From NCBI RefSeq assembly GCF_001908275.1, contig NZ_CP018620.1, positions 5,270,001 through 5,334,000 of the forward strand: DNA of 64,000 bases. Reading direction: 5' to 3'. Of the stretch, positions 1 to 9,064 are shown piece after piece. The DNA is from Paenibacillus xylanexedens (GTDB lineage: Bacteria; Bacillota; Bacilli; Paenibacillales; Paenibacillaceae). The notes under the pieces are model-generated. The model saw nothing but the letters and a program-made list of their open reading frames with translations. It was not told the origin of the DNA and ran no database searches. The position numbers were made by a program, and so were the translations under genes. Numbering within the stretch: position 1 is the stretch's first letter; each line of letters begins with the position of its first letter.

Positions 1-29
1 TCAGCAATCTCGCCTATTTGCGTAAACAT
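1..29 (-). CDS. Possible 5' end of a gene cut by the window edge
   Basis: On the minus strand an ATG at position 29 follows a GAGGGG ribosome-binding-like sequence at a distance of about nine bases and opens a reading frame (MFTQIGEIA...) that runs off the window. Only nine codons are visible, so no function can be given. The case rests on the ribosome binding site and on the gene lying downstream of spo0A on the same strand. Confidence 0.3.
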
Positions 30-455
30 ACTATTCTACCCCTCTGTTCGTAGCATCTAATCCGAACTTTTCAAATATATATGTAGGTCTTTGTCAATGG
101 TCACATCGTACCACTTTCTACTTGAAAAAGCGTTAACTGAAGGTAAAAGTTTATGAAATATTTCCTTTTCTAAATTTTGCTATAGGGAGCTTATTTTAAT
201 GCTTGATCTCAAAATTCAGAAACAATGATGCAACACTAAATTTCATCATCATGTTCTGTGTTATTTCGTTATGCAAAAATACCGTCATTTACTGGATATC
301 TTTAATCCAATAAATGACGGTATTCGTTGGCATTAATTCACAGAAGTTTATGGACCTGAAATGAACGAATTCAGATATAGGACGCCAAAAATCCATTAGA
401 CTAGAATCTAATCTGTATTCAAACTATACTTGCCAGCTCACTACTCCTGACCCTT
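30..455. other. Intergenic region downstream of spo0A
   Basis: About 425 bases with no convincing reading frame. It contains the spo0A terminator (275-324) and, toward position 30, the possible ribosome binding site of the truncated gene at the window edge. The rest is AT-rich and I see no other structure in it. Confidence 0.6.
275..324 (-). terminator. Intrinsic terminator of spo0A
   Basis: A long stem (ATACCGTCATTTA paired with TAAATGACGGTAT) with a further inner pairing is followed on the minus strand by a short T run. It lies about 130 bases downstream of the spo0A stop codon. Confidence 0.8.
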
Positions 456-1262
456 TCAGCTTACCTTATGCTCAATTCTCAACTTGTCAGCAACCATCGC
501 AATGAATTCCGAATTTGTTGGTTTTGACTTGCTGATATTGATCGTGTAACCAAACAAGTGGCTGATGCTGTCGATGTTGCCGCGTGTCCAAGCCACTTCA
601 ATGGCATGGCGGATGGCACGTTCGACGCGGGACGGCGTGGTTTTGAATTTTTCGGCAATCGCCGGATACAGTGTTTTGGTGATGGCTCCCAAAATTTCGA
701 TATTGTTATACACCATAGTAATCGCTTCGCGCAAATACTGATATCCTTTAATATGCGCAGGAACGCCGATTTCATGTATGATGGACGTAATATTTGCATC
801 CAGATTTTTGTGTTTGCCCATTGGCACAACATTGGATTTCATGAACATGGATGATCCGCTGCTTGTGGACATCGCCGTCTGTGTTCCCACCAGTTGACGC
901 ACACGATTCGCAAGCACTTCCATGTCAAACGGCTTGAGAATATAATAAGAAGCTCCGAGTTGCACGGCACGCTGTGTGATATTCTCTTGTCCGAATGCCG
1001 TAAGCATAATGACTTTAGGCTGTGGAGACAGGTTCAGGTCGCGCAAGCGCTCAAGCACACCCAGACCGTCCAGATGAGGCATGATAATATCCAGAATCAA
1101 TACATCCGGCACATCCCGAGTTTGCTCCAGCAATTGCAGTACTTCTTCTCCATTGTATGCAATACCGGTTACTTCCATATCTTCCTGCTCAGATATATAT
1201 TCGGCAAGCAAATTCGTAAATTCACGATTATCATCGGCCAGCAATACCTCAATTTTTTGCAA
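456..1262 (-). CDS. spo0A: Stage 0 sporulation response regulator Spo0A
   Basis: Master transcription factor of sporulation entry, activated by the phosphorelay. The N-terminal receiver domain (about residues 4-125) shows the acidic pair D10-D11, the phosphorylation site D58 in the LILD-IMP motif and the conserved T in MLTAFG. The C-terminal effector domain (about 150-268) carries the recognition-helix region ([14 protein letters not shown]) that binds 0A boxes. The start is placed at TTG (position 1262), because AAAGGAGG lies eight bases upstream and the Bacillus protein begins with the same QKIEV sequence. An in-frame ATG 39 bases further up has no comparable site. Length 268 residues, normal for the family. 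spoIVB lies just upstream on the same strand, as in Bacillus. Three 0A boxes precede the gene. Confidence 0.98.
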   Translation of the reverse strand: MQKIEVLLADDNREFTNLLAEYISEQEDMEVTGIAYNGEEVLQLLEQTRDVPDVLILDIIMPHLDGLGVLERLRDLNLSPQPKVIMLTAFGQENITQRAVQLGASYYILKPFDMEVLANRVRQLVGTQTAMSTSSGSSMFMKSNVVPMGKHKNLDANITSIIHEIGVPAHIKGYQYLREAITMVYNNIEILGAITKTLYPAIAEKFKTTPSRVERAIRHAIEVAWTRGNIDSISHLFGYTINISKSKPTNSEFIAMVADKLRIEHKVS

Positions 1263-1319
1263 AACGGTATCCTCCTTTAAATTAAACATCGTTTCGTACA
1301 TTTCCTTACAGGTTAAATT

Positions 1320-1326
1320 TTCGACA
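1320..1326 (-). promoter_or_regulatory. 0A box 1 upstream of spo0A
   Basis: Plus-strand TTCGACA, so TGTCGAA on the spo0A coding strand, an exact match to the core Spo0A binding sequence. It is the box closest to the spo0A start codon. Confidence 0.65.
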
Positions 1327-1345
1327 CAGCCAGTTGAATTCCTTC

Positions 1346-1352
1346 TGTCGAA
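1346..1352 (+). promoter_or_regulatory. 0A box 2 upstream of spo0A
   Basis: Exact TGTCGAA on the plus strand, 20 bases from box 1 and in the opposite orientation. Between the two boxes on the minus strand lies AGGAATT, which resembles a sigma-H -35 element. That makes this a candidate for the sigma-H/Spo0A-controlled promoter known from Bacillus spo0A, but the -10 element is not clear. Confidence 0.6.
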
Positions 1353-1430
1353 AATTATTTTTCTTTATTTTTTTTTCTTGATCCTATATAATAAATAATT
1401 TATTTCATTATCCGATATATTATGTTTGCT

Positions 1431-1437
1431 TTCGACA
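1431..1437 (-). promoter_or_regulatory. 0A box 3 upstream of spo0A
   Basis: Exact TGTCGAA on the minus strand, directly after the T run of the spoIVB terminator. It is the most distal of three 0A boxes in the spoIVB-spo0A spacer. Confidence 0.55.
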
Positions 1438-1478
1438 AAAAAGAACCTCAGGGCTGTTTAGCCAGCCTTGAGGTTCTT
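1438..1478 (-). terminator. Intrinsic terminator of spoIVB overlapping its 3' end
   Basis: On the minus strand the stem AAGAACCTCA/TGAGGTTCTT, with an inner AGGCT/AGCC pairing, is followed by TTTTTTG. The last codons of spoIVB form the left arm and the stop codon lies in the loop region. Confidence 0.85.
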
Positions 1479-2786
1479 ATCGTTTTCCTTTTTCATCATA
1501 ACGCCAGCATCTTGTAACATCCATTCAATGAAGCAACCGTAACCCGATTTTGGATCATTCACGAATACATGAGTAACTGCACCGATCAACTTACCATTCT
1601 GTACAATGGGGCTACCACTCATCCCTTGAACGATACCTCCGGTCTTATCCAGCAGTTTCGGGTCCGTGATTCGAAGCACCAGACCTTTTGTTGCTGGTTC
1701 GGTTTGATCTGCCACATGAACAATGTCAATGGAGAAGCGTTCAACTTGTTGACCGTCAACCACGGTAAGTATTTCGGCCGGTCCTTCCTTTACTTCATGA
1801 GAAAAAGCGACGGGAATGCCTTTCGAATACAAACTGTGCTCAGGATTTCCGGACATTTTACCAAAGATACCAAAAGCCGTATTACGTTCAATATTGCCCA
1901 AAATTTTGCTTTCCTTGAGGAAATGAGCACGTTTTTCACCCGGATCACCGGTCTCGCTTTTAGAAATGGACGTCACATTGGATTGAACGATCTGACCACT
2001 ACCTACAACAATAGATGTTTGTGTGTTCATATCTGTAATGACATGGCCCAGTGCGCCATATACGCCCTGATCGGGAGCATAGAAGGTAAGTGTGCCAACA
2101 CCGGCTGCAGAATCACGAATGTACAATCCAAGCCTCCACGCTTGATCCTCGGAGTCATACGCCGGAGTTAATCGTGTCTTCACCGTTTCCTTGCCACGTT
2201 TTAACACAACATCAATACCTTTTTTGCTTTTCCCTGCAAGTTCAACGGCTTCAGAGACACCTGCTACGCCATCCAGACGTTTGCCATCCATATGCGTAAT
2301 CAGATCTCCGAGCTTAATGCCCGCTGTTTCTCCGGGCGATACACGCTCATCCTGACCGGAACGTACCAGATGATGTCCAACAACCAGAATGCCTGCCGAT
2401 TTAACCTTGACGCCAATGGTTTGTCCCCCGGGTACAACACGCAAATCCGGTATCACATTCACATGGACTGTTTTGACCGGAATTTTACCCCACAACTTCA
2501 ACGTTAATTTGGCATGTCCCGTCTGTTGAGGGTGAAGATGCAAAGGTTGTTGCCTGGTAACATGCATCGCTGCTTGATCATCCAAACCAACGATATCTGG
2601 TCGATCTACAACGGCGCTTGAAACAGCAGGTACAGCGAGCCGGACATCCGCTTGCCTGCCAGCAAACACCTGCAATTCATCCGGCAGTGAAGCATAACTT
2701 TGCACAGGCTGAATGGCCTGGCTAATCACACAAAGAAAGAAGGCAAATAAAAGACCTAGCAATTTCTTCCTGAGGGGGGAATTCAA
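1458..2786 (-). CDS. spoIVB: SpoIVB peptidase (sporulation signalling protease)
   Basis: Serine peptidase of family S55, secreted from the forespore. In Bacillus it cleaves SpoIVFA and so triggers pro-sigma-K processing. The protein has a hydrophobic N-terminal segment (about residues 10-28), a central PDZ domain (about 125-205, with GIKLGDLITHMDG) and a C-terminal peptidase domain. The nucleophile is the serine of GMSGSP (about S390), and a histidine lies in LGHVIT, the usual histidine position. Length 442 residues, close to the family norm. Start is TTG at 2786, with AAGGGAG about ten bases upstream. It lies between recN and spo0A, the conserved order in Bacilli, and ends in its own terminator. 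Confidence 0.95.
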   Translation of the reverse strand: MNSPLRKKLLGLLFAFFLCVISQAIQPVQSYASLPDELQVFAGRQADVRLAVPAVSSAVVDRPDIVGLDDQAAMHVTRQQPLHLHPQQTGHAKLTLKLWGKIPVKTVHVNVIPDLRVVPGGQTIGVKVKSAGILVVGHHLVRSGQDERVSPGETAGIKLGDLITHMDGKRLDGVAGVSEAVELAGKSKKGIDVVLKRGKETVKTRLTPAYDSEDQAWRLGLYIRDSAAGVGTLTFYAPDQGVYGALGHVITDMNTQTSIVVGSGQIVQSNVTSISKSETGDPGEKRAHFLKESKILGNIERNTAFGIFGKMSGNPEHSLYSKGIPVAFSHEVKEGPAEILTVVDGQQVERFSIDIVHVADQTEPATKGLVLRITDPKLLDKTGGIVQGMSGSPIVQNGKLIGAVTHVFVNDPKSGYGCFIEWMLQDAGVMMKKENDKNLKAG

Positions 2787-2906
2787 TGGCTGTCACACTC
2801 CCTTTGCTTCTTTCGCTTGACGAAAGGTGGTCGCCAATTGCGTACCTATAAGATAACCTCGCCCCCAGGCTTTTATTACTGTCAATCATTACGCCAGCCG
2901 TCCGTT

Positions 2907-4625
2907 TCACCCTTTTTTGGCTTCCGCCAAATTCAGCATTTCCTGTGCGTGATGCAGCGTTTTTTCTGTAATTTCCACGCCGCCCAGCATACGTGCCAAT
3001 TCCTTCACTCTGCCTTCGTCTGACAGCGATTCCACCTGCGTCATCGTCCGTCCATCGTAGACATGTTTCTCAATGAGATACTGATGATCTGCCATACAAG
3101 CCACTTGTGGTAAGTGAGTTATTGAGAAAACCTGACAAGTCGAAGACAAGCGGAACAGTTTTTCCGCAATGGATTGAGCTGCTCTACCACTAACTCCGGT
3201 ATCAACTTCATCAAAAATCAACACAGGTATCCGGTCATGTCGCGCAAAGATACTCTTCATCGCCAGCATCATTCTCGACAACTCACCACCTGAAGCAATC
3301 TTGCCAAGTGGTCGTAATGGCTCACCCGGGTTAGGTGAGATCAGGAATTCCGCGTTGTCCGCACCATGACGATTCAGACGAATACGGCGCCCATTCCATT
3401 CAATGCCCTTCGGATCTTCGAAAGGAGTAATCTGAACACGCAGTGTAGTCCGCTCCATTTGCAGATCCTTGAGCTCGCTTTCCACCTGTGCAGCTAGTTC
3501 CTCGGCGCATTGTTTGCGAACCTTGCTGAGCTCTTCAGCAGACTCCATCACAAGGTTAAGCATTTTGTCACGTTCAGCTCGCAATTTCTCCAGCCGTTCG
3601 TCCTTGTTCTCCAGTTGATCTGTTTCATGGCTAATTTGATCATAATAACTCAGAATAAGTTCAACACTGTCCCCGTATTTCCGTCTGAGGCCAGAAATCA
3701 GATTCAGCCTTTGCTCCACTTCTTCCAGCCTTGCCGGATTAAATTCAATCTTCTCCCGGTAATCCCTTAACTGAAATGTCGCATCTTCCAATTGATAAAA
3801 TGCAGATTGCAGCTGTTCTACGATTGGTTGCAGTCCTTTGTTATCATATCCAGAAATATCTTCAATTCTTGAAAGAGCAATGCTCACAGCTTCAAGTCCG
3901 CGTTGACCACTGAGGAGATCATATGCACCAGCAACACTGTCCATCATTTTCTCACTATGGGATAGTTTGACCCGTTCTTCCCCGAGTAATTCATCCTCGC
4001 CTTGTGTAAGGCTTGCTGCTGCGATCTCCTCAAGCTGAAAGCGATACATGTCCAAGAGTTGATATGCCCGCTGACTGGACTCCTGAAGCGCACGCAGTTC
4101 TTTTTCCGCCGTGATAAACTTGCTGTAGCGCTCCTGGTACTTCGCTTTGATCGGTCCGATGACTTCCGAGCCATAAGTATCGAGAAGCCCCAGATGGCTC
4201 TCAGCGCGCAGCAAACTCTGATGTTCATGTTGTCCATGAATATTGATCAGCTTCTCGCCTACTTCCCGCAGCATGGTCAGATTGACCAATTGCCCATTAA
4301 TGCGGGACGTACTCTTCCCCTGAGTATTCAACTCACGTCGAATAACCAAATGCTCTTCAGGCTCACAATGAATACCCAATTTCTCTAATGTCTTCCATAC
4401 CGGATGACTCTGCTCCATCTCGAACAAGGCTTCCATCTCTGCCTTCTCACATCCGTACCGGATCAGATCAGCTGAACTGCGTCCACCAGCAATTAAGCCA
4501 AGTGCATCTATAATAATCGACTTACCTGCACCCGTTTCCCCTGAAAGTACATGGAATCCCGGATGGAATACAACGTCCACTTCTTCCACCACAGCCAGAT
4601 TACGAATCGATAACGTAACTAACAT
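2907..4625 (-). CDS. recN: DNA repair protein RecN
   Basis: SMC-like ATPase that acts early in double-strand break repair. The N-terminal half-ATPase carries the Walker A motif GETGAGKS (about residues 29-36). Two long coiled-coil stretches follow. The C-terminal half carries the ABC signature region (ASGGELSRMMLA) and Walker B (LIFDEVDTGVSG). Length 572 residues is normal. Start is the ATG at 4625, preceded by GGAGGTG at nine bases. An upstream in-frame GTG overlaps that ribosome binding site and is unlikely. It lies downstream of argR, with inverted-repeat element A in the spacer, and upstream of spoIVB. Confidence 0.97.
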   Translation of the reverse strand: MLVTLSIRNLAVVEEVDVVFHPGFHVLSGETGAGKSIIIDALGLIAGGRSSADLIRYGCEKAEMEALFEMEQSHPVWKTLEKLGIHCEPEEHLVIRRELNTQGKSTSRINGQLVNLTMLREVGEKLINIHGQHEHQSLLRAESHLGLLDTYGSEVIGPIKAKYQERYSKFITAEKELRALQESSQRAYQLLDMYRFQLEEIAAASLTQGEDELLGEERVKLSHSEKMMDSVAGAYDLLSGQRGLEAVSIALSRIEDISGYDNKGLQPIVEQLQSAFYQLEDATFQLRDYREKIEFNPARLEEVEQRLNLISGLRRKYGDSVELILSYYDQISHETDQLENKDERLEKLRAERDKMLNLVMESAEELSKVRKQCAEELAAQVESELKDLQMERTTLRVQITPFEDPKGIEWNGRRIRLNRHGADNAEFLISPNPGEPLRPLGKIASGGELSRMMLAMKSIFARHDRIPVLIFDEVDTGVSGRAAQSIAEKLFRLSSTCQVFSITHLPQVACMADHQYLIEKHVYDGRTMTQVESLSDEGRVKELARMLGGVEITEKTLHHAQEMLNLAEAKKG

Positions 4626-4685
4626 CTGCAAAAACACCTCCGGATGACTAACTCAGATATTATGTTTTTGAACCATTGATTCAAG

Positions 4686-4902
4686 AGGTTGTTCAAAAAG
4701 TCCGCTTTTGATTACGAAGGATGCCTGGTGGCATCATCAGCATCGAATATGGAATTCAGCCGAAATAAGTGGGATGCTTACGAAATATGTTTCCTTCGGA
4801 AACATTGCAGTTGCTCACGTAGTTTCCCTACGCTCCGCTACTCCATTTCTAGCTTCATCCCATCTTCTCGGTACTGAAAACCAACCTTTTTGAACACGCA
4901 CT
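4686..4902. repeat. Dispersed inverted-repeat element, copy A (long form)
   Basis: About 217 bases with imperfect terminal inverted repeats (AGAGGTTGTTCAAAAAG at the left, CTTTTTGAACACGCACT at the right). The left 37 bases and right 30 bases closely match copy B at 12477-12543. Copy A has about 150 extra bases between them. It fills the argR-recN spacer and contains no plausible gene. It could be a non-autonomous element or a conserved transcription-end structure. Confidence 0.7.
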
Positions 4903-5352
4903 TTAAGCAATGTAACCCATGATCCGCTCAATAACGGTCACACTGTTACCTTCAGTCCGGCAGATAATCAGAATGGTGTCATCTCCACAGATCGTCCCCA
5001 TAACTTCATTCCACTCAATATTATCAAGCAAAGCTGCAATGGAGTTGGCTGTTCCGGGCAAACATTTCATCACAACCAAATTGTTTGTGTGATCAATGTG
5101 CAAGAAGTTGTCAACGAGTGCACGCTTCAACTTTTGAATCGGATTATATCGTTGATCTGTTGGTAAAGAGTACTTGTATCTTCCGTCATCCATCGGAATC
5201 TTGATTAACAGAAGTTCCTTGATATCCCGGGATACCGTCGCCTGAGTTACCTGAAAACCTGATTTGCGCAGTGCTTCAACCAGATCATCCTGGGTCTCAA
5301 TTTCATTTTGACTAATGATTTCACGAATCTTGATGTGCCTTTGTCCTTTCAT
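4903..5352 (-). CDS. argR: Arginine repressor ArgR/AhrC
   Basis: Arginine-responsive transcription factor that represses arginine synthesis and activates catabolism in Bacilli. The N-terminal winged helix (about residues 1-70) includes the DNA-contact helix around [14 protein letters not shown]. The C-terminal oligomerisation and arginine-binding domain (about 80-149) includes [11 protein letters not shown] and [14 protein letters not shown], where the GDD aspartates bind arginine. Length 149 residues is typical. The ATG follows GGAGG at five bases. It is upstream of recN in the usual Bacilli gene order. Confidence 0.97.
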   Translation of the reverse strand: MKGQRHIKIREIISQNEIETQDDLVEALRKSGFQVTQATVSRDIKELLLIKIPMDDGRYKYSLPTDQRYNPIQKLKRALVDNFLHIDHTNNLVVMKCLPGTANSIAALLDNIEWNEVMGTICGDDTILIICRTEGNSVTVIERIMGYIA

Positions 5353-5436
5353 ACATGCCTCCAGTTAAATGTATTGCAATAAAGCAGCATTTGTAATTCG
5401 CCGCAGACTTTGCCCTGCAATGTTCATCTTTTTATA

Positions 5437-5922
5437 TTAGTCCAGATCATCCCCATCATACACATCTTCCTGATAGTCCATGAGCCTGATTAACTTTATA
5501 TCGGAATCCTCCACGTCAACATACAGCAATCCTTCACAGCCAGGATATAACAACAGATAATTGAGGAAGCGATCCCTTAGCGCAGGGCCGGTCATTTCAA
5601 TTGGCTGTCTGCGACGAGACGTTTTCACGAGGTATCTGAGATCCTCACGTTCTGCAACATAATCAATGAATAATCTGCTGTAATAAACGGATTCATTGGC
5701 CTCAAAAGCCAGAGGGACTTTCATTTTGCCACCGATGACTTCGTAACCCTGTGCTTCAAGCAAATCCAAGGCCGGCGAATCCTGAATCTTCACGTTCAGT
5801 TGCATTCCAGACAAGCTTACCGGCATCGGTCGGTTCACCCAATTACGCAAGCCAAAGAACAGCCACAAGATCAAACAGACAGCAAGTACACCTATAAAGA
5901 TTGTGTCATATTGACCATCCAT
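5437..5922 (-). CDS. Conserved small membrane-anchored protein of unknown function
   Basis: 161 residues with one N-terminal transmembrane helix (about residues 8-26) followed by a soluble, rather acidic domain ending in a run of aspartates. I recognise no catalytic motif. The start is an ATG with GAGGTG seven bases upstream. It lies between tlyA and argR, a place that is empty in Bacillus subtilis, so it is probably a Paenibacillus-type addition to this operon. The strand and spacing suggest co-transcription with argR. Function is not inferred. Confidence 0.8.
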   Translation of the reverse strand: MDGQYDTIFIGVLAVCLILWLFFGLRNWVNRPMPVSLSGMQLNVKIQDSPALDLLEAQGYEVIGGKMKVPLAFEANESVYYSRLFIDYVAEREDLRYLVKTSRRRQPIEMTGPALRDRFLNYLLLYPGCEGLLYVDVEDSDIKLIRLMDYQEDVYDGDDLD

Positions 5923-5991
5923 TATCGCTCACCTCGAAGACATATTCGAGGTTCAGTAATGATTTTCCTTTACGTCAATCACCTTTCCAGC

Positions 5992-6020
5992 GAAAAGAAA
6001 CCCATCTTATGATGAGTTTC
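5992..6020 (-). terminator. Hairpin terminator overlapping the tlyA stop codon
   Basis: Minus-strand stem GAAACTCATC/GATGGGTTTC with one G-T pair, loop ATAA and a following TTTTCG. The tlyA stop codon TAA lies in the loop, so the left arm is coding sequence. Confidence 0.6.
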
Positions 6021-6852
6021 CCGTAAATGTATGAGCTGCTTCCTTTGCAACTTGCTCCGCAAGTGCGTCAAGTGAAGCTGGATCGATCTCTGGTTGTGTT
6101 GCCTCTGGTGCTTCCAGACGCCAATGTGCGAGAAATTCTATATTACCTTCTCCACCGGTTATCGGTGAAAAAGTTAAACTCTGCAGATGCAAACCAAGTT
6201 GACTGGCAAAATGAAGCATCGTCTGCAATACATCCTTGTGTACCTTCGTATCACGTACCACACCGGACTTGCCTACTTTTTCACGCCCTGCCTCAAATTG
6301 AGGTTTAATCAATGCAACGATATCTGCAGGTTGTTTCAAAAGAGCCAGAAGTGGCGGCAATATGATTCGCAGTGAAATGAACGACACATCAATGCTCGCA
6401 AAGTTCGGCACGGGTCCCGTCAGATCTTCAGGAGTCACATAGCGGAAATTAGTTCGTTCCATAACAGTAACCCGCTCATCATTACGCAAAGACCAATCGA
6501 GCTGATTATAGCCCACATCAATAGCGTAGACGTGAGATGCGCCATGCTGAAGTGCACAATCCGTAAATCCACCGGTGGATGAACCAATGTCGAGCATGAC
6601 AAGTCCATTCATATCAAGGTCGAAATGACGGATCGCTTTTTCGAGCTTCAATCCGCCTCTGCCGACGTAGGGATGTACCGAGCCTTTAACTTTCAGCTCG
6701 GCTTCTCTTGGAATTTTCATGCCCGCCTTTTCGATCGGCTCATTATTGGCATAGACCAGTCCAGCCATGATTGCAGCTTTTGCCTTCTCACGACTTTCAT
6801 AATAGCCCTGCTCAACCAGCAGAACATCAATTCGTTCTTTCGGGAGTGACAT
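6007..6852 (-). CDS. tlyA: TlyA family rRNA 2'-O-methyltransferase / hemolysin-like protein
   Basis: S4-domain RNA methyltransferase of the TlyA/YqxC family. An N-terminal S4 RNA-binding domain (about residues 5-65, RIDVLLVEQGYYESREKAKAAI) is followed by an FtsJ-like SAM-binding fold, with VMLDIGSSTGGFTDCALQHGA as motif I and the catalytic lysine region IKPQFEAGR. Length 281 is usual. ATG start with AGGAG at seven bases. It lies 22 bases downstream of dxs, the conserved yqiE-yqxC arrangement, and is probably co-transcribed. The rRNA target is known for mycobacterial TlyA, but activity on rRNA is inferred here. Confidence 0.93.
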   Translation of the reverse strand: MSLPKERIDVLLVEQGYYESREKAKAAIMAGLVYANNEPIEKAGMKIPREAELKVKGSVHPYVGRGGLKLEKAIRHFDLDMNGLVMLDIGSSTGGFTDCALQHGASHVYAIDVGYNQLDWSLRNDERVTVMERTNFRYVTPEDLTGPVPNFASIDVSFISLRIILPPLLALLKQPADIVALIKPQFEAGREKVGKSGVVRDTKVHKDVLQTMLHFASQLGLHLQSLTFSPITGGEGNIEFLAHWRLEAPEATQPEIDPASLDALAEQVAKEAAHTFTGNSS

Positions 6853-6874
6853 GTCTGTCTCCTATCATGTAAAT

Positions 6875-8782
6875 TTACGAAGGAAAACGTGTTTTGGGTA
6901 TGCCGTAAGATGATTGAACAGCCATCTTGCGCAGTTCAGCACATACATTCTCAACGGTAAGACCTACTTCCTCACGTTGTTCCTTAATACTGCCATGCTC
7001 GATGAAGCGATCCGGAATCCCCATCAATTGTACATGAACATCATGCAGTCCCTGCTCTGCATAAAACTCCAGAACTGCACTACCCATGCTACCTGCTTGA
7101 GATGTTTCTTCAAGTACAATCAATTTGGTGCCTCGAACAGCTAAATCACGCAACATTTGCTCGTCAAGAGGTTTCAGGAAGCGAGCGTTGATTACGCCTG
7201 CTGTGATACCTTCCCGCTTCACCATCTCTGCTGCTTCTTCTGCAAGCTGCACCATCGAACCTGAAGCGATGACAGCATATCCCTCGGATGGACGCAGTTG
7301 CTCCCATGATCCGATTGGAATCGGAACAAGTACATCATCCAAAGGTACACCGACCACATTGTTTCGTGGATAACGGTAAGCAATTGGACCTTCATTATAA
7401 TCAAGCGCCGTTTTCATCATATGACGCAATTCATTTTCGTCTTTTGGCATCATCAGAACGATATTTGGAATATGGCGCATAAATGCCACATCGTATACCC
7501 CTTGATGTGTTTCCCCATCCGGACCAACAAACCCCGCACGGTCAATAGCAAACATCACGTTGGCGTTATGACGGCAGATATCATGTACAATCTGATCATA
7601 TGCACGTTGCATAAACGTAGAATACACGGCAAAGACCGGCTTCAAGCCTTCCATAGCCAGTGCAGCACACATGGTTGCCGCATGCTGTTCTGCGATACCT
7701 ACGTCAATCATGCGGTCAGGAAATTCCTTACTAAAAGGAATGAGACCTGATCCTGTAGGCATTGCTGGCGTTACAGCTACGACCCGCTTATCCTGCTTCG
7801 CAAGATCAATTAACGTTTGACCGAACACTTCCGTGTACATCGGTTTTCCGACTGCCTTCAGCACTTGACCGGATTCAATTTTGTACGGAGAAATCCCGTG
7901 CCACTTGTGCGAATCGGCTTCTGCTGGCTGATAACCTTTGCCTTTGGTCGTGAGCACGTGAACGAGCACAGGACCATCAACGTTATCTGCCTGTTTGAAG
8001 GTTTCGATCAATTTGGGAATATCGTGCCCATCAATTGGTCCCAAATACGTGAAGCCCAGTTCTTCGAAAAGAACACCTGGTACCATCATATATTTGACAC
8101 TATCTTTGATCCAGCTTGCCGATTTGGCCAAACGGTCCCCAATAGCAGGAATTTTTTTAAGCATCCCCTCGACATCATCTTTCGCTTTCAGATAATGACG
8201 ATCCGAACGAATCTTGCTCAAATATTTATGCATGGCCCCAACATTTGGAGCAATGGACATTTCATTATCATTCAGAATAACCATCAGTTTTCTCTGCTCA
8301 TGACCGATATGATTGAGGGCCTCAAAAGCCATACCACCTGTAAGCGCTCCATCACCAATCATCGCGATAACTTGGTTGTCCTCACCCTTCAGATCACGTG
8401 CAAGGGCCATCCCCATCGCAGCGGACAATGAAGTACTGCTGTGTCCAGCTTCCCATACATCATGTTCGCTTTCGTTGCGTTTGACAAACCCGCACAGGCC
8501 GTTATGTTGACGCAATGTATCAAAGCGATCCATACGCCCTGTCAGGACTTTATGCACATAAGCCTGATGCCCTACATCAAAAATCATTTTGTCTGCTGGA
8601 CTGTTATAGCAGTAATGCAGGGCTACCGTGAGCTCAACCACGCCTAAGTTGGGTGCGAGATGCCCACCTGTAACAGACAGTTTCTCAATCAGAAACTGCC
8701 GGATCTCTGCCGACAAAAGGGCAAGATCATCCTGAGACATCGACTTTAGATCACTGGGTTGTTTAATTTGTGGAAGCAGCAC
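6875..8782 (-). CDS. dxs: 1-deoxy-D-xylulose-5-phosphate synthase
   Basis: First enzyme of the MEP isoprenoid pathway, condensing pyruvate and glyceraldehyde 3-phosphate with thiamine diphosphate. The TPP-binding motif ([15 protein letters not shown]) lies around residue 150. The transketolase pyrimidine domain (about 315-480) has the usual IAEQHA and [15 protein letters not shown] motifs, and a C-terminal transketolase domain follows. Length 635 is standard. Start is GTG with GGGGAG upstream. The neighbouring ispA supplies the next isoprenoid step, so the two are a functional pair. Confidence 0.98.
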   Translation of the reverse strand: MLLPQIKQPSDLKSMSQDDLALLSAEIRQFLIEKLSVTGGHLAPNLGVVELTVALHYCYNSPADKMIFDVGHQAYVHKVLTGRMDRFDTLRQHNGLCGFVKRNESEHDVWEAGHSSTSLSAAMGMALARDLKGEDNQVIAMIGDGALTGGMAFEALNHIGHEQRKLMVILNDNEMSIAPNVGAMHKYLSKIRSDRHYLKAKDDVEGMLKKIPAIGDRLAKSASWIKDSVKYMMVPGVLFEELGFTYLGPIDGHDIPKLIETFKQADNVDGPVLVHVLTTKGKGYQPAEADSHKWHGISPYKIESGQVLKAVGKPMYTEVFGQTLIDLAKQDKRVVAVTPAMPTGSGLIPFSKEFPDRMIDVGIAEQHAATMCAALAMEGLKPVFAVYSTFMQRAYDQIVHDICRHNANVMFAIDRAGFVGPDGETHQGVYDVAFMRHIPNIVLMMPKDENELRHMMKTALDYNEGPIAYRYPRNNVVGVPLDDVLVPIPIGSWEQLRPSEGYAVIASGSMVQLAEEAAEMVKREGITAGVINARFLKPLDEQMLRDLAVRGTKLIVLEETSQAGSMGSAVLEFYAEQGLHDVHVQLMGIPDRFIEHGSIKEQREEVGLTVENVCAELRKMAVQSSYGIPKTRFPS

Positions 8783-9064
8783 GAGAATCTCCCCGCTTTC
8801 CTAGATTGTTTAGTTATTGTTGTAAATCGATATATACATTATGAATCAAATGACATTAAATCATTATAACATAAAAGAACAAGAATCATAATTTACTGCA
8901 CTATACTCCCGATAACGAGCATTCTCGCCAGCAAGTTATTTAAAATTCTTCTCCATATGTATTCCCGCATCCACTCGGGACAGCTCTTTCCATCTACTCG
9001 GAAAAAGGACATTACATTCATTACACGGCTATACAGGTTTTGAAACAGACCGCTCCGTCAGAAT
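8783..9064. other. dxs-ispA spacer with candidate dxs promoter
   Basis: 282 bases without a gene. On the minus strand a TATAAT sequence (plus-strand 8863-8868) about 80 bases upstream of dxs is a candidate -10 element, but no good -35 element is visible. I see no terminator with a T run after ispA. Confidence 0.35.

Noticed and set aside
4689..4893. Short reading frames in the argR-recN spacer
   Set aside because: They lie inside the inverted-repeat element and show no protein family features.
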